This document shows, piece after piece, positions 1 through 6,712 of a DNA stretch of 18,911 nt. The translations under genes and the position numbers were made by a program. Source of the stretch: JALYGJ01 sp036558545 (GTDB lineage: Bacteria > Chloroflexota > Limnocylindria > Limnocylindrales > CSP1-4); NCBI GenBank assembly GCA_036558545.1, contig DATBFJ010000116.1, forward strand, positions 1 to 18,911, read 5' to 3'. A model generated the notes under the pieces. The model had not been told where the DNA came from and made no database searches. It worked only from the letters and a program-made list of their open reading frames with translations. Position 1 is the stretch's first letter. Each line of letters begins with the position of its first letter.

Positions 1-34
1 TAATGCCCGGCCTCTGCGCTCCCTCTCCACGGAT

Positions 35-811
35 TCAGACTATCCGGCCGGCGGCGGTCTGGCCTCGTCGCCTCGCGAACAACCTGCGGGCAGCCAAGTC
101 ACACCAAATCAGACCTGGCGCTGTCGGCATTGTGGAGCGGGCCGCGACGGTCGCAGGCCAACCCGTGCTCGAGCCGGGCAACCTCGTGTCGAAAAAATTC
201 GGGTATCGAGCGATCAACTCACGGTTGGCTTTGGTGTCGCGAACGATCCACACGAGGCCGACCCTGAATGGCCCGCCGCCTCCGGCGATCGCGACAGCCC
301 GCTGCTCCTCATCCCTGATCTTGCGATCGCCGCTGCGCGCCGCGGCCCCCAGGTCGCTGAACGTGTTCCAGCACTCGACGATCACGATCTGCCGCGTTTG
401 ACGGTCCGTCAGCCGGACGTCGATGCTCCGACTCGAGTCCCACCTCGGGCTTGGCGCCTCGATGCTGATTTCCCACCCGGCCGGCTTGGCAACGCGCGCG
501 ACCAACTCCTGCATCGCCAGGTGCCCGGCATCTGCCACCTCCGCCTGCGGATCGCGCGCGAACTCAAACCTCAAGTACCGACCGAGCGCCTCGGCCAGCG
601 CAAGCCACACCTCCAACGGCGCGCCGCCACCGTGGCCCGCCTCGATCGCGGCGAGCCTCGGCTGGCTGATTCCCGCCCGCGCTGCGAGCGTCGCCTGGTG
701 CAAACCGCGGCGCGTCCGCGACTTGCGCACCGCCTCGCCAGCTTCAGCAACCAACCCGGCAGCGCGCCTGGCACCGACGATCCGCGCATCTGACCGCCTG
801 ACTCTGGCCAT
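35..811 (-). CDS. XRE-family HTH protein with nuclease-like C-terminal domain
   Basis: A 258-aa protein. Residues about 24-84 form an XRE/Cro-type helix-turn-helix: an AVRKSRTRRGLHQATLAARA segment, then GISQPRLAAIEAG as the recognition-helix region. The C-terminal half (about 95-240) is not a standard ligand-binding domain. It has beta-rich segments around SIDVRL (D131) and IVIVECWN (E146), spaced like the D...ExK core of PD-(D/E)xK nuclease folds, but Trp stands where Lys is expected. A DNA-binding regulator is therefore secure, while the role of the second half is inference; it could be a degenerate nuclease-like or sensor domain. ATG at 811 is chosen because a promoter-like -10 lies 10 nt upstream and a perfect dyad covers the start, suggesting leaderless, autoregulated expression. 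No partner gene is adjacent on the same strand: the next gene (988-2319) is upstream, 176 bp away. Confidence 0.8.
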   Translation of the reverse strand: MARVRRSDARIVGARRAAGLVAEAGEAVRKSRTRRGLHQATLAARAGISQPRLAAIEAGHGGGAPLEVWLALAEALGRYLRFEFARDPQAEVADAGHLAMQELVARVAKPAGWEISIEAPSPRWDSSRSIDVRLTDRQTRQIVIVECWNTFSDLGAAARSGDRKIRDEEQRAVAIAGGGGPFRVGLVWIVRDTKANRELIARYPNFFDTRLPGSSTGWPATVAARSTMPTAPGLIWCDLAARRLFARRRGQTAAGRIV

Positions 812-823
812 ATTCGCCAGAGT
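801..823. promoter_or_regulatory. Perfect 8-bp dyad over the XRE start codon (putative operator)
   Basis: ACTCTGGC (801-808), a 7-nt spacer, then GCCAGAGT (816-823) form a perfect inverted repeat. The spacer contains the ATG (809-811 on the minus strand) of the XRE gene. Size and symmetry fit a dimeric HTH repressor site, and the position would block a leaderless transcript start. Autoregulation is inference. Confidence 0.5.
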
Positions 824-850
824 GATAGGAACGCCTTATCGAAGACTTAA
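822..850 (-). promoter_or_regulatory. Putative promoter of the XRE gene
   Basis: On the minus strand TTAAGT (850-845) and TATCAC (827-822) are separated by 17 nt, a sigma-70-like arrangement with only partial consensus matches (3/6 and 4/6). The -10 ends 10 nt before the ATG, leaving no room for a Shine-Dalgarno, so the mRNA would be leaderless or nearly so. The -10 overlaps the right arm of the dyad by two bases. Confidence 0.35.
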
Positions 851-987
851 GCGGTGATTTGCTGGCGCTTTCGTGCTCGCCCACGCTGGCCAAACGTGAC
901 CATTCGATCCTTGAGCCTCGCAAGCGCCGGCTATATCAGCGTGACGAATATGGACCGGATTGGGCGGCGGCACGGTTAAGCCCGGGG

Positions 988-2319
988 TTAGCGGACGGCC
1001 TGGTCGGAGATGTCGAGCGCCTTGTCGATGATGTCGAAACCCTGTGCCATCTCGTCCTCGGAGATCGTCAGGGGCGGGTTGGTGTGGATGCCGTTCCAGC
1101 GCAGCATCGTGTAAAGGCCGTTGTCCCGGAAGTATTTGGCGATGCCCTTCATCTCGTCGGACGTGCCGTTGTACGGCGCCATCGGCTCGTAGGGCGAGCG
1201 CGAGCGCACGACGTCGATCATTCCGAACAACCCGATGTTGCGTACGCTGCCAACGGAGGGATGCTTGGCCATCAGGCGTTGGTGGTGGCCACGCATGACA
1301 TCACCCATGCGCCTGGCTCGGTCGATCAGTCCGTCCTCTTCGTAAACGGAGATCGTGGCAAGCGCCGCGGCGCAGCCCATCGGGTGCGAGTTGTAGGTCA
1401 GGCCGCCGTAGAACACCTTGTCGCGGAACTGCTCGGCGATGGAGCGGCGCATACCGACCGCGCCGAGCGGCAGGTACGACGACGTCAAGCCCTTGGCCAT
1501 CGTCAGCAGGTCGGGCACGACGTTCCAGTTGTTGACCGCCCACCACTCGCCGGTGCGGCCGAAGCCGGTCATGACCTCATCCGCGATGAGCCAGATGCCG
1601 TATCGATCGCACATCTCGCGGATGCCCTGGAGGTAGCCGTCGGGCGGAATGAGGATGCCGTTGGTCCCGACAACGGGCTCGAGGATGAACGCCGCGATCG
1701 TCTGCGGACCCTCGTAGAGGATGACGCGCTCTGTCTCCCGCAGCAGCTCGTCGACAGGCCGTGGGCCGGCCTCGCCCCATGGCTGCGTGTCAGGCACGCG
1801 CGTGAAGCCCCATACGCCGTTCTCGGCTGCCCAGCGGCGCGGATCGCCCGTCGCGGCAATGACCTGGCCGGTCGCGCCGTGATATGCCCGATAACGCGCA
1901 AGGATCTTCCAGCGACCCGTCGCCTGGCGCGCCAGCTTGATCGCGTTCTCGTTGGCCTCGGCACCGCCGTTGGTGAAGAAGAAGACGTCGATGTCGCCCG
2001 GCGCGATCTGGGCCAGCTTCTCGCCCAGCCTGGCTCGCGGCTCGTGAGCCATGAACGGATTGACGTAGGCCATCTTGTCGGCCTGGGCCTTGATCGCCGC
2101 GACGACGCGTTTGTCGCCGTGGCCGATGTTGACGCTCATCAGTTGCGAGTTGAAGTCGAGGAAGCGCCGGCCGTCCGGTGTGTAGAAGTAAACGCCTTCC
2201 GCCCGATCAACCGGGATTGGGTCCGCCGCGGACTGCGCAGACCACTCGTAAAGGGTGTACTTCCGCGATAGGTCGACGATCTCCTCCGCGGACAAGCCCG
2301 TGACGGACTCAACAGCCAT
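988..2319 (-). CDS. Class III PLP-dependent aminotransferase
   Basis: A 443-aa enzyme of the class III (acetylornithine/omega-amino-acid) aminotransferase family. It should transfer an amino group from an amine or omega-amino acid to a 2-oxo acid such as pyruvate, using cytosolic PLP. Visible family features are FTNGGAEANENAIKLAR (PLP phosphate-binding region, about 115-131), AYHG near 146, the LIADEVMTGFGRTG motif with D247 contacting the pyridine nitrogen, and MAKGLTSSYLPLGAV with K276 as the Schiff-base lysine. Length is typical. The start is secure: an AGGAGG lies 5 nt before the ATG at 2319. The overall look, with an N-terminal YTLYEWSAQ segment and a WW pair after the DEV motif, resembles taurine- or beta-alanine-pyruvate aminotransferases, but the substrate cannot be fixed from sequence alone. 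It appears monocistronic; no catabolic partner gene is adjacent. Confidence 0.93.
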   Translation of the reverse strand: MAVESVTGLSAEEIVDLSRKYTLYEWSAQSAADPIPVDRAEGVYFYTPDGRRFLDFNSQLMSVNIGHGDKRVVAAIKAQADKMAYVNPFMAHEPRARLGEKLAQIAPGDIDVFFFTNGGAEANENAIKLARQATGRWKILARYRAYHGATGQVIAATGDPRRWAAENGVWGFTRVPDTQPWGEAGPRPVDELLRETERVILYEGPQTIAAFILEPVVGTNGILIPPDGYLQGIREMCDRYGIWLIADEVMTGFGRTGEWWAVNNWNVVPDLLTMAKGLTSSYLPLGAVGMRRSIAEQFRDKVFYGGLTYNSHPMGCAAALATISVYEEDGLIDRARRMGDVMRGHHQRLMAKHPSVGSVRNIGLFGMIDVVRSRSPYEPMAPYNGTSDEMKGIAKYFRDNGLYTMLRWNGIHTNPPLTISEDEMAQGFDIIDKALDISDQAVR

Positions 2320-2409
2320 TTGCGCCTCCTCTTGTCACGAGCGAGTGTACGGCGGAAACGTGCGAAAACGGCCAGCAGGGCTGATTCGAGCGGCGCATAC
2401 TGCGGCGCA

Positions 2410-2504
2410 CGACCGCTGTCTCGGTCGCCAGCGCAAAACTGAAAAGCACCGCTCCTTTGCGGAGTCGCCGCCCCAGCGGTCGACCGCTCTAGTAGCCCAA
2501 GAGC
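2410..2504. other. Structured intergenic element, candidate leader RNA
   Basis: In the 249-bp gap between the divergent aminotransferase and NlpC/P60 genes, CGACCGCTG (2410-2418) pairs perfectly with CAGCGGTCG (2474-2482) across a 55-nt interior that contains a smaller CTCC/GGAG hairpin (2452-2464). The right arm can instead fold on itself as the 14-bp palindrome AGCGGTCGACCGCT (2475-2488). A third short stem pairs GCTCT (2486-2490) with AGAGC (2500-2504). Mutually exclusive stems upstream of a cell-wall hydrolase gene recall a riboswitch-type leader, but I match no known riboswitch consensus and the strand is undecided. The rest of the gap shows nothing clear beyond the ribosome binding sites. 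Confidence 0.3.
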
Positions 2505-2568
2505 AACCGCAGTCCTACGACCGTCGCCGTGCCCCGTCGGTCTCGAGAGTCAGGGAGGCTATCTCGGG

Positions 2569-3663
2569 ATGTCGGATCAAGGTCGCACGCCTCGCAAGTC
2601 GCTCATCATTGCGCTTGCACTGCCCGTCTTCGCGCTCGTATATGTGACGACGTTCGGAGCCCGGCTGTGGGCTGCGCTCCGGCCCGCCGTGGCGACGTTC
2701 CTGGGCGCAACCGTCATAGGTTCCGTGTATGCCGAGACGGCGTACAAGAAGACGCCAACCCCGGTGCGCGCCGCTGCAGTCGTTGCGCTGTCAGTCGCGC
2801 TCGTATTCCCATCGTTCTCTTCGCCCGCGACTGTCAAGGCCGCGGATCCCACAGAGGCCGTCATCGCCGCCGCGATGGACTACCTCAATCATCCCTACCA
2901 GATGGGCGGCGAAGGCCCGCGGGCATTCGACTGCTCGGGCCTCGTCTATCGCGCGTTCAGTGACGCAGGTGAGCTGCCGCGCATAGGTGGCATGCGCCTG
3001 CGTGCCGCGGGATACATGCAGTACTTCGTTTCGCGCGGTCGCTTCAGCAGGAACTCCGGCGATGCGCAGCGCGGCGATCTGGTCATCTACAACAACGGCG
3101 AGCACATCGGCATCTACCTGGGCAACGGCCGGGTGATCAGCGCGCTGATCAATCCGTGGGGCGTTTCGATCCATTCACTGCACGGCGTTCACGAGCGCGT
3201 GAGCTACTTCCTGCACGTCAACTGGGGCGGCGGCGACTCCGGCGACAACGGCGGGAACGGCAACGCCAACAACGGAAACGGCGGCAATAACGGAGACGGC
3301 AACGCCAACAACGGAAATGGCAATGGCCGGAACAAGATCGATCACCCGTCGGCAGCAGGTGGCGACCCGACCGACGGCAACAACACGGACAACAACACGG
3401 CCAACAACACGGACAGCAACGACGGAAGGACCCCCGGACGGAGCGTGAGCGGCAGCGCTGCCAATGCGCTGGCGCTGGGCACGATGAACCTTCGCTCCTC
3501 GGCCGATCCGAACAGCCGAATCATCGGTTGGATCGGCAAGGGTGGGACTTTCAAGATCATCGACCAGGGGAACAGCCCGGCGGGCTACCTCTGGTACCAG
3601 GTGCAAACCAAGTCGGGCAAGGAAGGCTGGGTCTACTCGCGCTGGGTAAAAGAGTCGGACTAG
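2569..3663 (+). CDS. Membrane-anchored NlpC/P60 peptidoglycan hydrolase with SH3 domain
   Basis: A 364-aa envelope protein. Two hydrophobic segments occupy about residues 12-32 and 67-87, the second ending in an Ala-rich stretch (TVKAADP) that could be a signal-peptidase site. The NlpC/P60 cysteine-peptidase domain spans about 93-222: catalytic C122 in FDCSGLVY, H179 in GEHIGIYLG, and perhaps N195 as third residue. Such enzymes cut gamma-D-Glu/DAP-type peptide bonds in peptidoglycan. A Gly/Asn/Asp-rich linker (about 223-300) leads to a bacterial SH3 domain (about 300-364; MNLRSSADPNSRIIGWI, GWVYSRWV), which usually binds cell-wall peptide. Start choice is supported by AGGGAGG at 2552-2558, 10 nt upstream. 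The gene is convergent with the lipid-kinase operon, and its terminator lies inside that kinase gene. A second NlpC/P60 gene of the same subfamily is at 15965-16534. Confidence 0.9.
   Translation: MSDQGRTPRKSLIIALALPVFALVYVTTFGARLWAALRPAVATFLGATVIGSVYAETAYKKTPTPVRAAAVVALSVALVFPSFSSPATVKAADPTEAVIAAAMDYLNHPYQMGGEGPRAFDCSGLVYRAFSDAGELPRIGGMRLRAAGYMQYFVSRGRFSRNSGDAQRGDLVIYNNGEHIGIYLGNGRVISALINPWGVSIHSLHGVHERVSYFLHVNWGGGDSGDNGGNGNANNGNGGNNGDGNANNGNGNGRNKIDHPSAAGGDPTDGNNTDNNTANNTDSNDGRTPGRSVSGSAANALALGTMNLRSSADPNSRIIGWIGKGGTFKIIDQGNSPAGYLWYQVQTKSGKEGWVYSRWVKESD
3258..3317 (+). repeat. 21-bp direct repeat in the Gly/Asn linker
   Basis: An identical 21-bp unit (CGGCAACGCCAA...GGAAA) occurs at 3258-3278 and 3297-3317, offset by 39 bp (13 codons). 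Both copies are in frame and encode Asn/Gly-rich linker, so copy-number change would alter linker length without a frameshift. Confidence 0.85.
3379..3414 (+). repeat. 12-bp tandem repeat, three copies
   Basis: AACAACACGGAC, AACAACACGGCC and AACAACACGGAC follow one another, encoding NNT(D/A) three times in the flexible linker of the NlpC/P60-SH3 protein. Confidence 0.85.
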
Positions 3664-3669
3664 GCCTTC

Positions 3670-4653
3670 CTACTCTGATCTGAGGGCCGCGGCAGCGTCA
3701 GCTGCCGCGGCCTCTTCTTTGCCCTGCGACGCGGCCTCGAGAGCAGGGTCAACACGACCGTCCCTGAAGGCCGGGCCGACGATCACGCGCAGACACTGCG
3801 CCCGGATGCGGCACTCCAGCGGAGTCATCCCCAGATCCTTGGCGTCAGCGCGAACAGGCAAGGGTCGTCGGGCCGTGACTGACACGTTCGCGGACCGATA
3901 CGTTGACGTGTGTGGTGAGTAGCTCCGCCGCCCGAACGATATGGCCGCCAGGTGACGGAAGAGCTCGGCCTTCGAGAAGTGCTCCCACACGACGACGTCG
4001 AACTTGCCATCGTCGAGGCGCGCGTCGGGTGCCACGGTCATGCCCACACCCGCATAGGGCGCGTTCGAGACGGTGACCATCAGCGCCCGTGTCGTGATGC
4101 GGCGGCCATCGTCCAGGGCCAGCTCCATGGTTCTCGGGCGGTACCGGAACGCCGCGTGCAGAGCACGGTATATCGAGCCCAGATCGCCCTTTTCCCACTC
4201 GTCGGCATGGCGAAAGACGGCCGCCTGGATTCCGACTGAGGCATCCTCGAAGAAGACGTCACCGTTCGCCTCGCCCACGTCCACAGTTGCCTGGGCACCG
4301 GCCGCGATCACTCGCGCCGCACCGGCCAGATCGCGCGGTATGCCGAGCATCCGGGCAATGTTCATGACGCTGCCAAGCGGCAGGATGCCGAGCGCCACAT
4401 CCTTGCCCAGGATCTCATTGGCCACCAGGTCCGCGGTCCCGTCGCCACCAGCCGCGACGATGACCTTCTGGCCGGACTCGATCTCGTGCCTGACCGCCTT
4501 CTTGGCCGCATCCTCCGAATCCGTCGGGGTGATGCGCCCATCTACGCCGGCCTCCGCAAGGACGCGCTCCAGGTCTTCGCGACTGGTCGGTGCCAAAGGG
4601 CCGCGCCTTTTCTGGCCGGCCGTCGCATTCCAGATCACCGGCACCTGCGTCAT
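3670..4653 (-). CDS. Diacylglycerol kinase-family lipid kinase (DagK/YegS type)
   Basis: A 327-aa protein of the DAGK catalytic family, which transfers phosphate from ATP to diacylglycerol or a related lipid at the inner membrane face. Motifs: the nucleotide-binding AAGGDGTADLV (GGDGT at 69-73), the second glycine-rich loop LPLGSVMNIAR (94-98 here GSVMN instead of the usual GTGND/N), and GVGMTVAPDARLDDGKFDVVVWE in the C-terminal beta domain. The frame stays open far upstream, but that part is antisense-like PAP2 shadow; ATG at 4653 overlaps the PAP2 stop (ATGA, 4650-4653) and gives a standard family length, indicating translational coupling. The C-terminus is an oddity: an Ala4-Asp-Ala4 tail (3685-3711) whose codons are also the perfect terminator stem of the opposing gene. 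The exact lipid substrate is not determinable. Confidence 0.88.
   Translation of the reverse strand: MTQVPVIWNATAGQKRRGPLAPTSREDLERVLAEAGVDGRITPTDSEDAAKKAVRHEIESGQKVIVAAGGDGTADLVANEILGKDVALGILPLGSVMNIARMLGIPRDLAGAARVIAAGAQATVDVGEANGDVFFEDASVGIQAAVFRHADEWEKGDLGSIYRALHAAFRYRPRTMELALDDGRRITTRALMVTVSNAPYAGVGMTVAPDARLDDGKFDVVVWEHFSKAELFRHLAAISFGRRSYSPHTSTYRSANVSVTARRPLPVRADAKDLGMTPLECRIRAQCLRVIVGPAFRDGRVDPALEAASQGKEEAAAADAAAALRSE
3685..3720 (+). terminator. Intrinsic terminator of the NlpC/P60-SH3 gene, inside the DagK coding region
   Basis: GGCCGCGGCAGC (3685-3696), loop GTCA (3697-3700) and GCTGCCGCGGCC (3701-3712) form a perfect 12-bp stem followed on the plus strand by TCTTCTTT. It lies 22 nt after the NlpC/P60 stop. 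On the minus strand the same bases are the last codons of the lipid-kinase gene, and no T-tract follows in that direction. Confidence 0.75.
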
Positions 4654-5321
4654 TGCTGTCCTGCCTTGACGCGACGATAGAGCGCCATCAGACCAATGAC
4701 GTAAGCCGTGCCCAGCAGATACGACGCGGCAACGTCCGTCGGCCAGTGGTGGCCCTCGTAAATCCGGCTCGGTCCGACCAGAACGACCATACCCATCAGA
4801 CCAAGCGACAGAGGCCATCGAATGTGCGGCGGACGGATCACTGAATACACGAGAAAGGCCATGAAGCCGTATGTGCCCACGTATGTCAGCACGTGCCCGC
4901 TCGGGAAGCTGGATCCACCCAGCGGCGCCAACACGACGCGGACCTGCTCGGGCAGTGGGCGCGGCCTGCGCACGAAGCCCTTGACCAACGTCGAGACACC
5001 GCCCGTGCCCCACGCCAGCAACTGAAAGGCAGCCTCAGTGCGCAGGCCCATGACGAACATGGTGGCCATCGCGAGGGGCGGAATCACACGACTCTGCGGC
5101 GGAAAGCCGGGCCATGAAACGGTCTCCATGAGCCGCGCCAAAGGCGGGTGTCGACTGGCCTGGAGCTGCAGCGTGATCGCAACGTCGACGGCATCGCTGC
5201 GTCGCGCCTTGACTGTCGCGAAGAGCACTCCGAAGCCTGCCAGCGCGGCGCCCGCCACGATCATGCCGTTGCGGCCGCGCACGATGCGCTCCCATTCCGG
5301 CACCGTCGCTCGACTTTGCAT
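4650..5321 (-). CDS. PAP2-superfamily membrane phosphatase
   Basis: A 223-aa polytopic membrane protein. All three PAP2/acid-phosphatase motifs are intact: K114-x6-R121-P122 (KGFVRRPRP), P140-S-G-H143, and S185-R186-x5-H192-x3-D196 (SRIYEGHHWPTD). H192 is the expected nucleophile. Hydrophobic stretches at about 20-36, 78-93, 96-113, 144-162, 170-184 and 198-214 fit a five- or six-helix fold. Substrates in the family are phosphatidate, undecaprenyl pyrophosphate and similar lipid phosphates. The frame is open further upstream, but ATG at 5321 has AGGTGG just 5 nt before it and gives normal length. It sits 67 bp after the metallo-hydrolase gene and overlaps the downstream lipid kinase by 4 nt, so the pair could interconvert phosphatidate and diacylglycerol (inference). 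Confidence 0.9.
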   Translation of the reverse strand: MQSRATVPEWERIVRGRNGMIVAGAALAGFGVLFATVKARRSDAVDVAITLQLQASRHPPLARLMETVSWPGFPPQSRVIPPLAMATMFVMGLRTEAAFQLLAWGTGGVSTLVKGFVRRPRPLPEQVRVVLAPLGGSSFPSGHVLTYVGTYGFMAFLVYSVIRPPHIRWPLSLGLMGMVVLVGPSRIYEGHHWPTDVAASYLLGTAYVIGLMALYRRVKAGQQ

Positions 5322-5388
5322 TGTCACCACCTGCCGATTTGACCCGAAATCCGGCCCGGGCATAAGCCCACATTTGGGCGCTCGCCTA

Positions 5389-6225
5389 TCAGATGCGGAA
5401 AGTGGCCCCTTCTCTGCCGGGCAAAACCTCGAGGTCCGGGCCGGCCAACACTCGGGCATCGGCGAGCATCGCATCCAGCTTTGCGTCGTCGTGAGCCGGA
5501 TCGTGGTGGAAGGTCACCAGCTGCTTGACCCGGGCCATCTGCGCCAGATCGACCGCGTCATCGATGCGCGAGTGACCCCACCCTACGCGCTCCTCGTATT
5601 CCTCGGCCGTGTACTGCGCATCGTGGAGCAGCAGGTCCGCGCCGTTGGCGAGGTCGAAGCCAGACGTCCACGCCGGCGTGGGGTGGTCGTGGCCCATCGT
5701 CGACAGTGCCGGTTCGTGGTCGGGCATGTAGGTGAGCGTCGAGACTCCGTCCGTAATTCGGTAGCCCATCGTCGGCCCGGGGTGGATGACCATCTGGGTC
5801 GCCACCGTCAAGCCGCCGATATTGAACTCGCCCATCGGCGCGTCGTGCAGCTCGAGACGCGCGGCGACATCGCGCAGGCGAACGGGAAACAGCGGCGGCG
5901 AGAGGTAGCGGGTGAGTCTCGTCCGCAGATCCTGCGTGGCAGACGGCGGTCCCCAGACGTGGATCTCGAAGTCTTTCTGGAAGAACGGGCCGAAGAAGCC
6001 GAGGCCCTGGATGTGATCCATGTGCAGGTGCGTTAGCAGGATGTCGAGGCGGCGCGGCTCGCGGTACGTGTCGCCAACTCGTCGAACGCCGGTACCCGCG
6101 TCGAGGATGATGACCGTGCCATCGCGTCCTTCGATCTCAGCGCAGGCCGTGTTGCCGCCGTATTCGACGGTCTCAGGTCCGGCGCTGGCGATGGAGCCGC
6201 GCGTCCCCCACAGGCACACTCTCAC
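5389..6225 (-). CDS. Metallo-beta-lactamase-fold hydrolase, cyclic-phosphodiesterase-like
   Basis: A 278-aa cytosolic protein starting with GTG at 6225. The N-terminus MRVCLWGTRGSIASAG and EYGGNTAC are typical of the MBL subgroup related to RNase Z, PhnP and cyclic-nucleotide phosphodiesterases. Metal ligands visible are H66, H68, D70 and H71 in LTHLHMDHIQGL, a later MPDHEP, LLLHDAQYT, GWGHSRIDDA and VTFHHDPAHDD. The domain is full length. It most likely hydrolyses a phosphodiester; the substrate is unknown. The start lies 13 nt after the stop of the PAS-protein gene and has no clear Shine-Dalgarno, suggesting coupling to it. GACAG-N5-CTGTC (6226-6240) is a small inverted repeat across that junction. 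Similar MBL proteins often occur next to signalling domains, which fits the PAS neighbour. Confidence 0.88.
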   Translation of the reverse strand: MRVCLWGTRGSIASAGPETVEYGGNTACAEIEGRDGTVIILDAGTGVRRVGDTYREPRRLDILLTHLHMDHIQGLGFFGPFFQKDFEIHVWGPPSATQDLRTRLTRYLSPPLFPVRLRDVAARLELHDAPMGEFNIGGLTVATQMVIHPGPTMGYRITDGVSTLTYMPDHEPALSTMGHDHPTPAWTSGFDLANGADLLLHDAQYTAEEYEERVGWGHSRIDDAVDLAQMARVKQLVTFHHDPAHDDAKLDAMLADARVLAGPDLEVLPGREGATFRI

Positions 6226-6238
6226 GACAGGTTGACTG

Positions 6239-6673
6239 TCACGTGGGCTTCTTGCGCTCCCAGAACATCGCGACCCCGCCGATCAGGTGGCCGCCACCAC
6301 CGAGCAGCGGGAAGGCCGTGACCTCGACCTCGTGATCTCGGCCATCGAAGCCGCGCATCGTCACTCGGCGATGGACCGGTCGATGTTCCCGGAGCGCGAC
6401 GACAAGCGGGGCCTGATCCTCCGGCAGCGCATTGCCGTCAGGATCGCGGAAGGAGAAGATCCGCCGCCGGTCCTCGAGCACGAGCTCGCCAACATCATCG
6501 AACCGCTGGCCCAACAGACGCTCTGCGGATTCGTTGAAAAAGAGCAGGTCACCGCGCTCGTCGGCCAGGAGCATCGGCGCCGCGAGCCCGTCGGCGAGCT
6601 GGCGCATCAGGATCAGACCTATGTCGCGTTGCGGCATCTGCGGATTGTGCCGGAACTGAAACACCACATCCAT
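6239..6673 (-). CDS. Small stand-alone PAS-domain protein
   Basis: A 144-aa protein that is essentially one PAS domain (about 18-140): LADGLAAPMLLADERGDLLFFNESAERLLG is the N-terminal PAS core, with a middle helix segment and a final beta sheet VEVTAFPLLGGGGHLIGGVAMFWE. No kinase, GGDEF or HTH output domain is attached, so it probably acts on a partner by protein contact or binds a small ligand. ATG at 6673 is chosen because an earlier extension would overlap the divergent zinc-ribbon gene; the upstream GACGGAA is only a weak ribosome site. It is the first gene of a four-gene minus-strand run with the MBL hydrolase (13 bp), the PAP2 phosphatase and the DagK kinase, hinting that sensing and lipid or nucleotide signalling could be linked. 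Confidence 0.75.
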   Translation of the reverse strand: MDVVFQFRHNPQMPQRDIGLILMRQLADGLAAPMLLADERGDLLFFNESAERLLGQRFDDVGELVLEDRRRIFSFRDPDGNALPEDQAPLVVALREHRPVHRRVTMRGFDGRDHEVEVTAFPLLGGGGHLIGGVAMFWERKKPT

Positions 6674-6712
6674 CGATTTCCGTCGCACCGGCCAGCCATA
6701 CTGTCGGGCAGC

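Noticed and set aside
859..2271. 470-codon plus-strand open frame
   Set aside because: It is antisense to the aminotransferase, whose motifs, length and ribosome site are all convincing; the frame is a GC-bias shadow rich in Arg, Val and Asp with no recognisable domain.
2320..2568. ydaO (c-di-AMP) or c-di-GMP riboswitch before the NlpC/P60 gene
   Set aside because: I looked for the conserved single-stranded segments of these classes and did not find them; only generic stems are visible.
4654..5013. N-terminal extension of the DagK frame
   Set aside because: The extra 120 codons lie entirely inside the PAP2 gene in another frame; the ATGA overlap and family length support ATG 4653.
5038..6036. 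332-codon plus-strand open frame
   Set aside because: Runs antisense across the PAP2 and MBL genes, both with intact catalytic motifs; no domain of its own.
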